NCBI GenBank assembly: GCA_023408075.1
Contig: JAEYKW010000027.1
Location: 1 to 64,000, forward strand
Length of the DNA: 64,000 bases
Direction: 5' to 3'
Origin: Bacillota bacterium
GTDB lineage: Bacteria; Bacillota; Clostridia; Christensenellales; SZUA-584
Shown: positions 51,798 to 60,697 of the stretch, piece by piece
Position numbering within the stretch: position 1 is the stretch's first letter
Layout of the letters: the number at the start of each line of letters is the position of its first letter
Program-made: the position numbers and the translations under genes
Notes under the pieces: model-generated
Told to the model about the DNA's origin: nothing
Seen by the model: the letters and a program-made list of their open reading frames with translations, nothing else
The model's database searches: none

Positions 51798-52664
51798 ATG
51801 TTTCTTCAACAGATGGTCAATGGATTAACAATAGGAAGCATCTATGCCATTGTGGCTCTCGGATATTCAATGGTATATGGTGTGCTGCAGATTGTGAACT
51901 GGGCACATGCCGATGTTTTAATGATAGGGACATTTATCGGACTGACGCTGACTCTACTGGGAATCCCCGTTGTTCCCATGGTGGTTTTGGCAGCGGCGTT
52001 CACGGCGTTTATCGGTATGTCGGTTGAAAGAATCGCCTACCGTCCGATTAAAACAAACAGGAGAATGGCCGTGCTGGTCAGCGCGCTGGGTATGTCTGTT
52101 TTCCTGCAGAATCTGGCGCAGCTGGTTTTCGGCAGCTCCAGTCAGGCGTTCCCCACAATTCCCAAGGTGGCTTATACGGTGGGAGATGTGACGTTTACAA
52201 ACATCCAGATCATTATCTGGGTACTGACAGCCTTCATGCTGGCTGTGCTGTACGTATTGGTTTACAAAACAAAAATGGGCGTGGCCATCCGGGCCTGCTC
52301 AGTCAGCATTCCGCATGCCAAGCTGATGGGCATCAATACCAACGCGGTGATCGGCTTCACATTTGGTATCGGCGCGTTTATGTCGGGCATAGCGGGCGTT
52401 TGTATCGGGACATATTACAACGCGGTTTACCCGACCATGGGATATATGCTCGGCATGAAGGCGTTTGCGGCGGCAATTCTCGGCGGTATCGGTTCTATTC
52501 CGGGAGCGGTGGCGGGCGGTTTTTTAATCGGCATTATAGAGAGCCTCGGAGCCGGATATATTTCCTCGGGCTACAGGGATGCGTACGCGTTTATTATCAT
52601 GATCGTCATACTGGTGCTTCGGCCTTCGGGCATCCTCGGCGTGAAGCATATCGATAAGGTGTAG
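51798..52664 (+). CDS. livH: Branched-chain amino-acid-type ABC permease (LivH)
   Basis: 288-residue membrane protein of the LivH family. QQMVNGLTIGSIYAIVALGYSMVYGVLQIVNWAHAD is the classic LivH opening; VERIAYRPIK, MGVAIRACSVSIPHAKLMGIN and KAFAAAILGGIGSIPGAVAGG follow. The ATG at 51798 follows AAGGAAGG-type sequence; an earlier in-frame ATG at 51750 lies in the palindrome and is not used. Confidence 0.93.
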   Translation: MFLQQMVNGLTIGSIYAIVALGYSMVYGVLQIVNWAHADVLMIGTFIGLTLTLLGIPVVPMVVLAAAFTAFIGMSVERIAYRPIKTNRRMAVLVSALGMSVFLQNLAQLVFGSSSQAFPTIPKVAYTVGDVTFTNIQIIIWVLTAFMLAVLYVLVYKTKMGVAIRACSVSIPHAKLMGINTNAVIGFTFGIGAFMSGIAGVCIGTYYNAVYPTMGYMLGMKAFAAAILGGIGSIPGAVAGGFLIGIIESLGAGYISSGYRDAYAFIIMIVILVLRPSGILGVKHIDKV

Positions 52665-52728
52665 GCCGGCAGCCGGCACATGGAAAAAGTTATAAGGTTA
52701 TTTGACTGTTGAGTGGGGAGGTACGAAC

Positions 52729-53739
52729 TTGGAAAAGCTCAAGTTACTGAAACTGACGAAGAAACAACAACTGTATCTGTTATTGGCATTGTTAGCCGCT
52801 CTGATCGTGGTGCCCTTTGTCATTACGGACATGTATATATTGCATATCATTATTTCCTGTTTCATATATGCCAGCCTGGCGCTGAGCCTGAACCTGATCA
52901 TCGGCTTCTCGGGGCAGTTTTCTCTCGGCCATGTGACGTTCTACGGCATCGGTGCCTATACCACGGCCTTGCTGATGATGAAGGCCGGGATGTCGTTCTG
53001 GCTTGCGGCGCTGATCAGTGCGGTGCTGGTGGGCATTGTGGGCGCGCTGCTGTCCATTCCCACGCTCAAGCTGCGCGGCGACTATCTCGCGGTTGTGACG
53101 CTGGGCTTCGGCGAGGTCTTCCGTCTGTTTGTGCTCAATGCGGTGGATTTAACCCGCGGGCCCATGGGGCTGCCGGGCATACCGTCGCCAAGCATATTTG
53201 GGTTTGTGATCGAGACGAAAACGCATTATTACTACTTCGGGCTCATCATATTGATACTCGTGATCGTGTTTATGAGGCGGCTGATGACATCGGGGTTTGG
53301 CATGGCCATGCTCTCGGTGAAGGAAGACGATATCGCCGCTCAGGCCATCGGTATCCATCCCGCGCGGTATAAGCTGATGGCGTTCACCATCGGCGCTGTG
53401 GTTGCGGGCATTGTGGGTAGCTTTTACGCGGTTTACATGGCGTTCATCAGTCCGTCCAGCTTCCAGTATGGCGAGTCCATATCGATGGTGGCCATGGTGG
53501 TGCTCGGCGGGCTGGGCAGCATACCCGGCGCCATACTCGGCGCGGTGCTGCTGACGATACTCCCGGAGGCGCTGCGCTCCTTCAGCGATTACCGCCTGAT
53601 CATATACGGCGTGGTCATGATACTGATGATGATATTCCGGCCCAACGGCATCTGGGGCATTGAGAAAAGAAGAAGGAACGCTTATCTCGGATATATAGAA
53701 AGAGGTGTGAGATTTGGAAAAAATACTCCAGGCGCATAA
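52729..53739 (+). CDS. livM: Branched-chain amino-acid-type ABC permease (LivM)
   Basis: 336-residue LivM-family protein with many hydrophobic spans. ASLALSLNLIIGFSGQFSLGHVTFYGIGAYT, LKLRGDYLAVVTLGFGE and the RGPMGLPGIPSP segment are typical, then GMAMLSVKEDDIAAQAIGIHPARYKL. TTG at 52729 is seven bases from GGGGAGG. The 3' end overlaps livG by 26 bases. Confidence 0.93.
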   Translation: MEKLKLLKLTKKQQLYLLLALLAALIVVPFVITDMYILHIIISCFIYASLALSLNLIIGFSGQFSLGHVTFYGIGAYTTALLMMKAGMSFWLAALISAVLVGIVGALLSIPTLKLRGDYLAVVTLGFGEVFRLFVLNAVDLTRGPMGLPGIPSPSIFGFVIETKTHYYYFGLIILILVIVFMRRLMTSGFGMAMLSVKEDDIAAQAIGIHPARYKLMAFTIGAVVAGIVGSFYAVYMAFISPSSFQYGESISMVAMVVLGGLGSIPGAILGAVLLTILPEALRSFSDYRLIIYGVVMILMMIFRPNGIWGIEKRRRNAYLGYIERGVRFGKNTPGA

Positions 53740-54508
53740 CGTCACCATCCGGTTCGGAGGGCTCACTGCCGTAGACGGCGTCAGCATGGAGCAATATAAG
53801 GGGGAGATACTCTCTCTTATCGGCCCCAACGGTGCCGGCAAAACAACCTTTTTCAATCTGCTGACAGGCGTGTATCAGCCCACCGAAGGCACGATCCTCT
53901 TCAAAGGGGAGAATATCACAAAGCTTAAGGCATTTGAACGCACAAAATTCGGCATCGCGCGTACATTCCAGAACATCCGCTTGTTCAAGGTGATGACGGC
54001 GCTCGAAAACATACTCGTGGCGCATCCGGGCTGCAATCAGGAAAGGCTGCTGTCTTCGGTGCTTTATCCGGGCAGGATGAGGAAAAAGCGTGAGGAGATC
54101 ATTGAAAAAAGCAAGGGCCTTTTAAAGGTTGTCGGGCTTGAGGATATGGAAAATGAGCTCAGCACGAGCCTGCCTTACGGCAAACAGCGGTTGCTCGAAA
54201 TTGCACGGGGCCTCGCGACCGATCCTCAGCTGCTGCTGCTCGATGAACCGGGCGCAGGGATGAATTCGGCCGAGAAGGTGGAACTGATGAAGGTGATCCG
54301 CCATATCACCAAGGTGATGCATATCGATGTGCTGATTATCGAGCATGATATGAAATTTGTGATGGATATTTCCGACCGCATTATCGTTCTTGATCACGGC
54401 GTGACCATCGCGCAAGGCGCTCCCAAGGAGATACAGGTCAACGAAAAGGTAAAGCAGGCCTATCTTGGCAGCGGCTCCATCGACGGCGACGACGATCAAG
54501 ACTGTTAA
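53714..54508 (+). CDS. livG: Branched-chain amino-acid-type ABC ATPase (LivG)
   Basis: 264-residue ATPase. Walker A GPNGAGKTT near residue 37, FERTKFGIARTFQNIRLFKVMTALEN (LivG Q-loop region), signature LPYGKQRLLEIARGL, Walker B LLLLDEPGAGMN and H-loop IIEHDMKFV are complete. TTG at 53714 follows AGAGGTG. Typical LivG C-terminus (QVNEKVKQAYLG). Confidence 0.94.
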   Translation: MEKILQAHNVTIRFGGLTAVDGVSMEQYKGEILSLIGPNGAGKTTFFNLLTGVYQPTEGTILFKGENITKLKAFERTKFGIARTFQNIRLFKVMTALENILVAHPGCNQERLLSSVLYPGRMRKKREEIIEKSKGLLKVVGLEDMENELSTSLPYGKQRLLEIARGLATDPQLLLLDEPGAGMNSAEKVELMKVIRHITKVMHIDVLIIEHDMKFVMDISDRIIVLDHGVTIAQGAPKEIQVNEKVKQAYLGSGSIDGDDDQDC

Positions 54509-54521
54509 GGAAGGGGATCAA

Positions 54522-55238
54522 ATGAGCCGAATATTAGAAATAAAAAATTTGAGCGTGAATTATGGAGCGGTTCCGGCGGTGCGGAACATCTCGTTTGGCG
54601 TCGATGAAGGCGAAGTGATCGCGTTGATTGGGTCCAACGGCGCGGGCAAAACCACGACGCTGTGCGCCATATCCAGCCTTGTGAAATGCAATCCGGGGGC
54701 CATCTATTTCGACGGCACGGACATTTCCAGCACCGAGGCGCATAAGCTGGTGAAAATGGGCATCTCGATGGTGCCTGAGGGACGCGGCATATTCCCGAAC
54801 CTGACCGTGCTCGAGAACCTCAATCTCGGCGCATACCTGCGCAGGGACAAAAGCGAGATCGAGAAAGACCGCCAGTGGATATTCAGCGTGTTCCCGAGGC
54901 TCAAAGAACGTGTCCGGCAAATCGGCGGGACACTTTCGGGCGGGGAACAGCAGATGCTCGCGATGGCGCGTGCGCTCATGAGCCGCCCGCGGCTGCTGCT
55001 GCTCGACGAACCGTCGATGGGGCTGGCCCCTATCGTGGTGGAGGAGAACTTCCGCATTATCCGGAAGATCAATGAGGAATCCAATACCACCATACTGCTC
55101 GTGGAGCAGAATGCGAAAATGGCCTTGATGGTTTCGAAAAGGGCATACGTGATCGAGGTCGGTCAAATCATCAACGAGGGGTGCTCCAAGGATCTTAGAA
55201 AAGACAGCCAGATTCAAAAGGCTTATCTTGGAATTTAG
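54522..55238 (+). CDS. livF: Branched-chain amino-acid-type ABC ATPase (LivF)
   Basis: 238-residue ATPase. Walker A GSNGAGKTT, VPEGRGIFPNLTVLENLNLGAYLR (LivF hallmark), signature LSGGEQQMLAMARAL, Walker B LLLLDEPSMGLAP, H-loop LVEQNAKMAL. ATG at 54522 follows AAGGAAGGGG. Completes a full LivKHMGF importer. Confidence 0.94.
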   Translation: MSRILEIKNLSVNYGAVPAVRNISFGVDEGEVIALIGSNGAGKTTTLCAISSLVKCNPGAIYFDGTDISSTEAHKLVKMGISMVPEGRGIFPNLTVLENLNLGAYLRRDKSEIEKDRQWIFSVFPRLKERVRQIGGTLSGGEQQMLAMARALMSRPRLLLLDEPSMGLAPIVVEENFRIIRKINEESNTTILLVEQNAKMALMVSKRAYVIEVGQIINEGCSKDLRKDSQIQKAYLGI

Positions 55239-55254
55239 TGAAAGGAGAAAAGCC

Positions 55255-55884
55255 ATGAGTAATTATGTGATTGCGATTGCGAGAGGCTTCGGCAGCGGCG
55301 GAAAACAGATTGGCTTAAAGCTTGCGGAGGAGCTTGGCATACAGCTTATCGATAAAGAGCTGCTGCAAATGGCTTCCATTCAAAGCGGCATCAACGAGGA
55401 GCTGTTTAAGCTGGCCGATGAGAGGATCAAGAAAACGTTTCTTGGTATGATTCCGGACAGAAAGTACATCGGCAATGTGCTGACGCCGGAGCACGACAAG
55501 TTCGTCTCGGATGTCAATCTGTTCAACTATCAAACCGAGGTCCTTAAGTACCTTGCGGAGACCGAATCGTTCGTGGTGCTCGGCAAAGCGGCGTACCATG
55601 TGCTGCGCGGCTATCCGAACGTGATCAGCGTGTGCATACAGGCGCCTTTTGAGGATTGCGTGAAATCCATCATGAACCGCATTGATGTGGACGAGAAGGA
55701 AGCAAAGAGGATGGTGCGGGATACCGACAGATACCGCGCCGAATACAACAAATTTTACACCGGCGGCGATTGGATGGACATCACCAATTTTGATATCTGT
55801 CTCAACAGCGCCCGCATCGGCAGAGAAAACTGCCCGGCAATCATCAAACAATGCTTAAAAACGAAGCTCGGGATCGAGGTTTAG
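55255..55884 (+). CDS. Cytidylate-kinase-like family protein
   Basis: 209-residue P-loop protein of the cytidylate-kinase-2-like family. VIAIARGFGSGGKQIGLKLAEELGI holds a glycine-rich loop (GFGSGGKQIG), IDKELLQMAS, VVLGKAAYHVLRGYPN and VDEKEAKRMVRDTDRYRAEYNKFY are in family positions. True CMP kinases phosphorylate CMP/dCMP; this shorter class is common in Clostridia, often near transporters, and its substrate is unknown. AAAGGAG precedes the ATG 16 bases after livF, so it is in the operon. Confidence 0.85.
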   Translation: MSNYVIAIARGFGSGGKQIGLKLAEELGIQLIDKELLQMASIQSGINEELFKLADERIKKTFLGMIPDRKYIGNVLTPEHDKFVSDVNLFNYQTEVLKYLAETESFVVLGKAAYHVLRGYPNVISVCIQAPFEDCVKSIMNRIDVDEKEAKRMVRDTDRYRAEYNKFYTGGDWMDITNFDICLNSARIGRENCPAIIKQCLKTKLGIEV

Positions 55885-55953
55885 CAAGCAAGCAGAATGC
55901 AGCAAGGCTTCGGCAATTTGACAGGAATAAAGGAATAGCGAAAGGACAGACAA

Positions 55954-57228
55954 ATGATGAAGTTTGACGACTACAAACAGTTCTTAAGCCCGGCGCTGGC
56001 GAAAACCACTGATCTGGTGATGGTCAGCGGCAAAGGGTGCTACTTAACGGATATCAACGGCGAGCAATACCTTGACTTTGTGCAGGGCATCGCGGTGAAC
56101 GCGCTTGGACACTGCCACCCCAAGGTGGTGGAAGCGGTCAAGACGCAGGCAGACAAGCTGCTCACAGCGTCGTTCAACCTCGTAAATTTCAAGCCCACAC
56201 TCGAGCTTGCGAAGCGCATCGCGGAGGTCGCGCCCGGAAAGCTGGGCACGATGTTTTTCTCCAACGGCGGCGCGGAAGCGACAGACGGCGCGATTAAGCT
56301 CGCAAAGGCGTATACCAAAAGGCCGTCCATCATCGCGTTTAAGGGGTCGTTCCACGGCAGAACGATCGGCGCGACGGCGGTGACGGGCTCCAACTCCAAA
56401 TACAGAAAATACTATGAACCGCACATGGGCGGCGTTTATTTCGCGACATACCCGGGCAAAGACCTTTGCCCTAAGGGTTTTAATGAGCAGCAGAGAACCG
56501 AGTACTGTTTGAACGATATCAAGGCGCTGTTCCAGTACGTGGTCGCGCCCGAAACGGTGGCAGCGATCATCATGGAGCCTGTGCAAGGAGAGGGCGGCTA
56601 CATCGTACCCACCAGGGAATTTGTGCAGGGCGTGCGGGCGTTGTGCGATCAATACGGCATACTGCTGATATTCGACGAAATACAGTCGGGCTTCGGCAGA
56701 ACCGGCAAGATGTTCGCGAGTGAGAATTTCGATGTGGTGCCGGATATCATGACGCTCGGCAAGGCGATTGCGGGCGGCCTGCCCATGAGCGCGATCGTCA
56801 GCACACCCGAGATTATGGAGGAATGGCATCCGGGCATGCATGGCACCACGTTCGGCGGCAACCCCGTTGCGGCGGCGGCCGCGCTGGCTGTGCTGGATGA
56901 GTTTAAAGCAAGCGGCATACTCGAAAACTGCGTGAAGCAGGGCGCTTATCTGAAAGGCAGGCTGCTGGAGCTTAAGGAAAAATACACATGCATTTCAGAT
57001 GTGCGCGGCCTCGGGCTGATGCTCGCGGTGGAATATTCGCACGAGGATGGTTCGCCCGCGCCGGATATCTGGGACAAGGTCAAGCGGTCGTGTTTGGCAC
57101 AGAAGATGCTGACGCTCAATTGCGGCGTGTACGGTAACGGCATGCGCTTTGCCACGCCGCTCAATGTCACAAAGGAAGACCTCGATAAGGGTCTGGCCAT
57201 ATTTGAAAACGCGCTCAAGTCGCTGTAG
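55954..57228 (+). CDS. Class III PLP aminotransferase (GabT/ArgD-like)
   Basis: 424-residue PLP-dependent omega-aminotransferase. YLDFVQGIAVNALGHCHPKVVEA, SNGGAEATDGAIKLAKAYT, GSFHGRTIGATAVTGS, IMEPVQGEGGYIVPT, IFDEIQSGFGRTG (PLP aspartate), GKAIAGGLPMSA with the Schiff-base Lys270, and HGTTFGGNPVAAAAALA are complete. It transfers an amino group from a terminal-amino compound (GABA, ornithine, beta-alanine type) to 2-oxoglutarate, producing glutamate for the divergent glutamate dehydrogenase. AAAGGAC before the ATG; the hydroxyacid dehydrogenase gene follows after 14 bases. Confidence 0.92.
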   Translation: MMKFDDYKQFLSPALAKTTDLVMVSGKGCYLTDINGEQYLDFVQGIAVNALGHCHPKVVEAVKTQADKLLTASFNLVNFKPTLELAKRIAEVAPGKLGTMFFSNGGAEATDGAIKLAKAYTKRPSIIAFKGSFHGRTIGATAVTGSNSKYRKYYEPHMGGVYFATYPGKDLCPKGFNEQQRTEYCLNDIKALFQYVVAPETVAAIIMEPVQGEGGYIVPTREFVQGVRALCDQYGILLIFDEIQSGFGRTGKMFASENFDVVPDIMTLGKAIAGGLPMSAIVSTPEIMEEWHPGMHGTTFGGNPVAAAAALAVLDEFKASGILENCVKQGAYLKGRLLELKEKYTCISDVRGLGLMLAVEYSHEDGSPAPDIWDKVKRSCLAQKMLTLNCGVYGNGMRFATPLNVTKEDLDKGLAIFENALKSL

Positions 57229-57242
57229 AAAAGGAGGGCAAT

Positions 57243-58226
57243 ATGCCAAAGGCCGTTTACTACAACATTGACGACAATCTGGACTACGAAAATTCCCTGC
57301 TCAGGGAGTGGGGAGTGACCGATCTCGAGCTCGTCGAGATCAAAGACAAAGAGGGCAAGAAGCCGTTTGTGGCGCACATAAAAGAATATGACGGCCTCGT
57401 GGTGGAATACGAGCAAATCACCGCCGAGGTGATGGATCAGCTGCCGAACCTTAAGATCGTAGCGCTGCAGAGCATCGGCTATAACAACGTGGATGCCGAG
57501 GCCGCCACGGCGCGCAAAATTTGCCTGACCAACGTTCCGGGCTTTTGCGCCGAAGAGGTGGCGCTGCATGCGGTGGGCATGATGATCGATCTCGTGCGCA
57601 AAATCAGTTTTTTTGACAGAAGCATACGCGCGGGGCACTGGGACCCGCTGCTCGGGTACAAAACCTACCGCGTGACGGGTATGACATTCGGACTCGTCTA
57701 CTTCGGCGAGATTCCCAAAATGATGGTGCCGATTCTGCGCGCGATGGGCCTTAAGGTGCTTGTGTTCGCGCCCACCAAAACAAAAGAATATCTGGCCGAA
57801 TACGGCTGTGAAAAGGCGGAAACGCTGGACGAGCTGCTGCAAAGATCCGATTTTGTGTCGCTGCACACGCCGCTGATGCCGCATACCCGCCATCTGATAT
57901 CCGGGCCTCAGCTTGCTATGATGAAAAGCAGCGCTTTTCTTATCAATACGGCGCGCGGCTCTGTGGTGGATGAACCCGCGCTGGTGGCGGCACTCAAGAA
58001 CGGTGTGATCAAAGGCGCGGGCATTGATGTGATTGAGGATGAGGCCAATGAGACAAGCGAGCTGTTCGGCCTTGAGAACGTGGTGATGACGCCGCACGCG
58101 GCGTTCGTTTCAGAGGATTCTTTCTACGACGCAAGAAAGCGCGCGCTCAAACAGCTGGTGATGCGGCTGAGCCAAAAGGTGAGGCCGGAATATCTCGTCA
58201 ACAAAAACGTGGAAATTGAATTTTAA
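57243..58226 (+). CDS. 2-hydroxyacid dehydrogenase family protein with degenerate NAD motif
   Basis: 327-residue D-isomer-specific 2-hydroxyacid dehydrogenase fold. Catalytic Arg238 (NTARGSVVDE), Glu265 (GIDVIEDEAN) and His285 (VMTPHAAF) are kept. The nucleotide loop, normally GxGxxG, reads GLVYFGEIP at residues 150-158: the first glycine is Tyr153 and the last Pro158. The acid that binds the adenosine ribose is also missing (VLVFAPTKT). It may use NADPH poorly, bind another nucleotide, or have a non-redox role. AAGGAGG precedes the ATG. Substrate unknown; a 2-oxoacid from the aminotransferase or dehydrogenase is expected. Confidence 0.85.
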   Translation: MPKAVYYNIDDNLDYENSLLREWGVTDLELVEIKDKEGKKPFVAHIKEYDGLVVEYEQITAEVMDQLPNLKIVALQSIGYNNVDAEAATARKICLTNVPGFCAEEVALHAVGMMIDLVRKISFFDRSIRAGHWDPLLGYKTYRVTGMTFGLVYFGEIPKMMVPILRAMGLKVLVFAPTKTKEYLAEYGCEKAETLDELLQRSDFVSLHTPLMPHTRHLISGPQLAMMKSSAFLINTARGSVVDEPALVAALKNGVIKGAGIDVIEDEANETSELFGLENVVMTPHAAFVSEDSFYDARKRALKQLVMRLSQKVRPEYLVNKNVEIEF

Positions 58227-58257
58227 CGCGCATGAGCGAATTGAAAGGAGCTAAATC

Positions 58258-58635
58258 ATGAAAAGAGAGCAGATCAACCCGAAGGGTTATGGCGAACCGC
58301 ACGGGCCTTATGCCACCGGCATCAAATCCGGCAGCTTCATATTTACCACGCAGATCGGCACGGATGTGAGCGGAGACATGGTGGAGGGCGGCATCAAGGA
58401 GCAGACAAAAGCCATCATGGAAAACGCGAAGGACGTGCTGGCCGCTGTCGGCGCATCGCTTGACGACGTGGCCAAGGTGACCATTTATGTTACGGATATG
58501 GCGCTGGTGCCTCAGATGAACGAAGTCTATTCCACATATTTCAGCATCGGCGATTTTCCGGCGCGGTGCTGCACGCAGTGTGCGGGCATGTATGAAGGCG
58601 CCGTGGTGGAGATGGAATTCACGGCGATCGTATAG
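58258..58635 (+). CDS. RidA-family enamine/imine deaminase
   Basis: 125-residue RidA (YjgF/YER057c/UK114) protein that hydrolyses reactive enamines and imines to ketoacids and ammonia. GPYATGIKSGSFIFTTQIGTD, the QTKAIMENAKDVLAAVGASLDDVAKVTIYV helix and DFPARCCTQCAGMYEGAVVEMEFTAI carry the usual residues, including the carboxylate-binding Arg of the PAR segment. The family often accompanies amino-acid oxidases and dehydrogenases. AAAGGAG before the ATG. It likely clears the imine made by the adjacent flavin dehydrogenase. Confidence 0.92.
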   Translation: MKREQINPKGYGEPHGPYATGIKSGSFIFTTQIGTDVSGDMVEGGIKEQTKAIMENAKDVLAAVGASLDDVAKVTIYVTDMALVPQMNEVYSTYFSIGDFPARCCTQCAGMYEGAVVEMEFTAIV

Positions 58636-58650
58636 CGGAGGGAGGAATCC

Positions 58651-58962
58651 GTGGATATGAGAGTGGAGGATCATGTGATCCTTGATGTCAAAACAGGCAG
58701 TCTCGTGGATATCACGGTGGACGGCAAGGCAATTAAAGCCGTGGAAGGAGAGCCGATACTTGCGTCTTTGCTCGCAAGCGGCATCCGGATTAACCGGTAC
58801 ACCGTCAAAAGGCACGAGCCGCGCGGGCTGTTCTGCGGTATCGGCCAATGCACCGACTGTGCGATGGTGGTGGACGGGCAGCCGAATGTGCGCACATGCA
58901 TTACCCCCGTGAAGGCGGGCATGGTGATCGAAACGCAGTATGGGCTGGGCATCAAAAAATAG
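58651..58962 (+). CDS. [2Fe-2S] subunit of opine/proline-type dehydrogenase
   Basis: 103-residue ferredoxin-like subunit as in the gamma/HcnA-type subunit of heteromeric opine, hydroxyproline and cyanide-forming glycine dehydrogenases. Cluster residues are in RGLFCGIGQCTDCAMVV and VRTC; KRHEPRGLFCGIG is the family stamp. GTG at 58651 follows GGAGG; an ATG two codons later is also possible. Transfers electrons within the complex. Confidence 0.9.
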   Translation: MDMRVEDHVILDVKTGSLVDITVDGKAIKAVEGEPILASLLASGIRINRYTVKRHEPRGLFCGIGQCTDCAMVVDGQPNVRTCITPVKAGMVIETQYGLGIKK

Positions 58963-59050
58963 CAGAGATTCGGCTGCTGTCCAATTGAGCAGCTGTCAAT
59001 TTGCAGGGGGATGACTCCGGTCATTTCGCTGTAAAACAGGGAGCGGATAT

Positions 59051-60184
59051 ATGATCGAAAGGGATATTATCATCGTGGGGGCGGGTCCGGCGGGCCTCGC
59101 GGCAGCTATCGAGGCATCCGGGGCGGGTGCCGATGTGCTGCTGGTTGACCTCAACCTGAAGCCGGGAGGGCAGCTTTTTAAGCAAATCCATAAATTCTTT
59201 GGTTCCAGTGCGCACCATTCGGGAACAAGAGGGTTTGATATCGGCACCATGCTGCTTGAGCAGGCTCAGAAAAACGGCGTGGAAATATGGCTCAAAAGCA
59301 CGGTGATCGGCGTGTTTCCGGATAATAAGGTGGCGATTCAAAAGCTGGATGATGACGGCGGCAGGCAGATGATCACGCTCAGGGCAAAAAAAGTCATCAT
59401 CGCGACGGGCGCGTCGGAGAACGTGATACGGTTCAAGGGATGCACAATGCCGGGTGTGATGGGCGCGGGTGCGGCGCAGACGATGATCAATGTGAGCCAT
59501 GTGAAGCCGGGCAGCAAGGTCGTGATGGTGGGCAGCGGCAACGTGGGGCTGATTGTGTCATATCAGCTGATGCAGGCCGGCTGCGACGTGGTGGCGCTTG
59601 TGGAAGCCGCCCCGAAAATCGGCGGCTATGCGGTGCACGCCGCAAAGATTGCGCGGGCGGGTGTGCCGATTTACATGAAGCATACCGTGAAAGAAACGAT
59701 TGCAGATGAAAACGGCTGCGTGAAGGCCGTCGTGATCGCGGCGGTGGACGACAGGTTTCAGATTATCGAAGGAACGGAGAAGACAATTGTTGCGGATACC
59801 GTGACCATCGCGGCGGGGCTGAAGCCCTCGGCGGAGCTCGCGAAGCTGATGCACTGCGCGTTTGCGTTCAACGGCGTGTTCGGCGGCTGGGTGCCGCTGC
59901 ACAACCGCAGCATGGAAACTTCGGAGCAGGGCATTTATGTGGCGGGCGACGTGACCGGCGTGGAGGAGGCGAACACCGCTCTTGAAGAAGGGCGGTTGGC
60001 GGGCATTTCCGCCGCGCAGTCTCTCGGGCTGATTGCTGACGCGGAGGCGGAACAGCGCAAGGACGACGTATGGAGCCGTCTGCACGCGCTGCGTTTGGGG
60101 CCGTTCGGTGAGAAGCGGCTCGCCGAAAAAGAGAAAATACTAGATGAATACCGGTGCAGCCTAAGCCGGGCCGCATCGGTTTAA
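59051..60184 (+). CDS. FAD/NAD(P)-binding subunit of opine/proline-type dehydrogenase
   Basis: 377-residue pyridine-nucleotide oxidoreductase-like subunit (alpha/HcnB type). DIIIVGAGPAGLAAAIEASGAG is the FAD motif; LKPGGQLFKQIHKFFG, IIATGASENVIRFKGCTMPGVMGAGAAQ, VMVGSGNVGLIVSYQLMQAG (second nucleotide motif) and GIYVAGDVTGVEEANTALEEGRLAGI follow. The C-terminal BFD-type domain that many alpha subunits carry is absent and is encoded instead by the gene at 60697. ATG follows GGGAG. Confidence 0.9.
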   Translation: MIERDIIIVGAGPAGLAAAIEASGAGADVLLVDLNLKPGGQLFKQIHKFFGSSAHHSGTRGFDIGTMLLEQAQKNGVEIWLKSTVIGVFPDNKVAIQKLDDDGGRQMITLRAKKVIIATGASENVIRFKGCTMPGVMGAGAAQTMINVSHVKPGSKVVMVGSGNVGLIVSYQLMQAGCDVVALVEAAPKIGGYAVHAAKIARAGVPIYMKHTVKETIADENGCVKAVVIAAVDDRFQIIEGTEKTIVADTVTIAAGLKPSAELAKLMHCAFAFNGVFGGWVPLHNRSMETSEQGIYVAGDVTGVEEANTALEEGRLAGISAAQSLGLIADAEAEQRKDDVWSRLHALRLGPFGEKRLAEKEKILDEYRCSLSRAASV

Positions 60185-60199
60185 CGAGGTGTGAATTCA

Positions 60200-60697
60200 A
60201 TGGCGATCGTTCATACAGGGTATCTTGAATATGACGAATTAAAAAGCTGCCAGCAACTGCCGAGCGAGAAGCGGTACGCAAGCGGGCCGGTCGCGGTGAT
60301 TGAGTGTGTGCAGGAGATTCCGTGCAACCCATGCGAAGCCGCGTGCAAATTCGGCGCAATTTGCATCGGAGACGAAATCACGAGGCTGCCCGTGCTGGAT
60401 GCGGATAAGTGTACCGGCTGCGGCATGTGCATTGCCAAATGCCCCGGCCTTGCGATTTTCGTGGTGGACAAATCAGCGGGAGACACCGCCACGGTCGCGT
60501 TTCCGTATGAATATTATCCGGTACCCGCGGCAGGTGACGAAGTGAAAGCGGTCAACCGCAGGGGTGAGCCTGTTTGTGACGGCACCGTGGTCAGGGTGGT
60601 CAATCCCAAGGCCTACGACCACACGCCGGTGGTGACGGTGAAGATACCGGCGGCGTTTGCGGATGAAGTCCGCAGTATACAAAGGAGACGGCAGTGA
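60200..60697 (+). CDS. 4Fe-4S ferredoxin-type subunit of the dehydrogenase
   Basis: 165-residue iron-sulfur protein. Two cluster motifs: IECVQEIPCNPCEAACKFGAI and DKCTGCGMCIAKCPGLAI (C-x2-C-x2-C-x3-CP). The C-terminal 75 residues (AFPYEYYPVPAAGDEVKAV and PVCDGTVVRVV) lack cysteines except one and may dock to partner subunits. ATG at 60200 has GAGGTG nine bases before; GTG at 60191 has no spacing. It likely conveys electrons to ferredoxin or another carrier. Confidence 0.88.
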   Translation: MAIVHTGYLEYDELKSCQQLPSEKRYASGPVAVIECVQEIPCNPCEAACKFGAICIGDEITRLPVLDADKCTGCGMCIAKCPGLAIFVVDKSAGDTATVAFPYEYYPVPAAGDEVKAVNRRGEPVCDGTVVRVVNPKAYDHTPVVTVKIPAAFADEVRSIQRRRQ

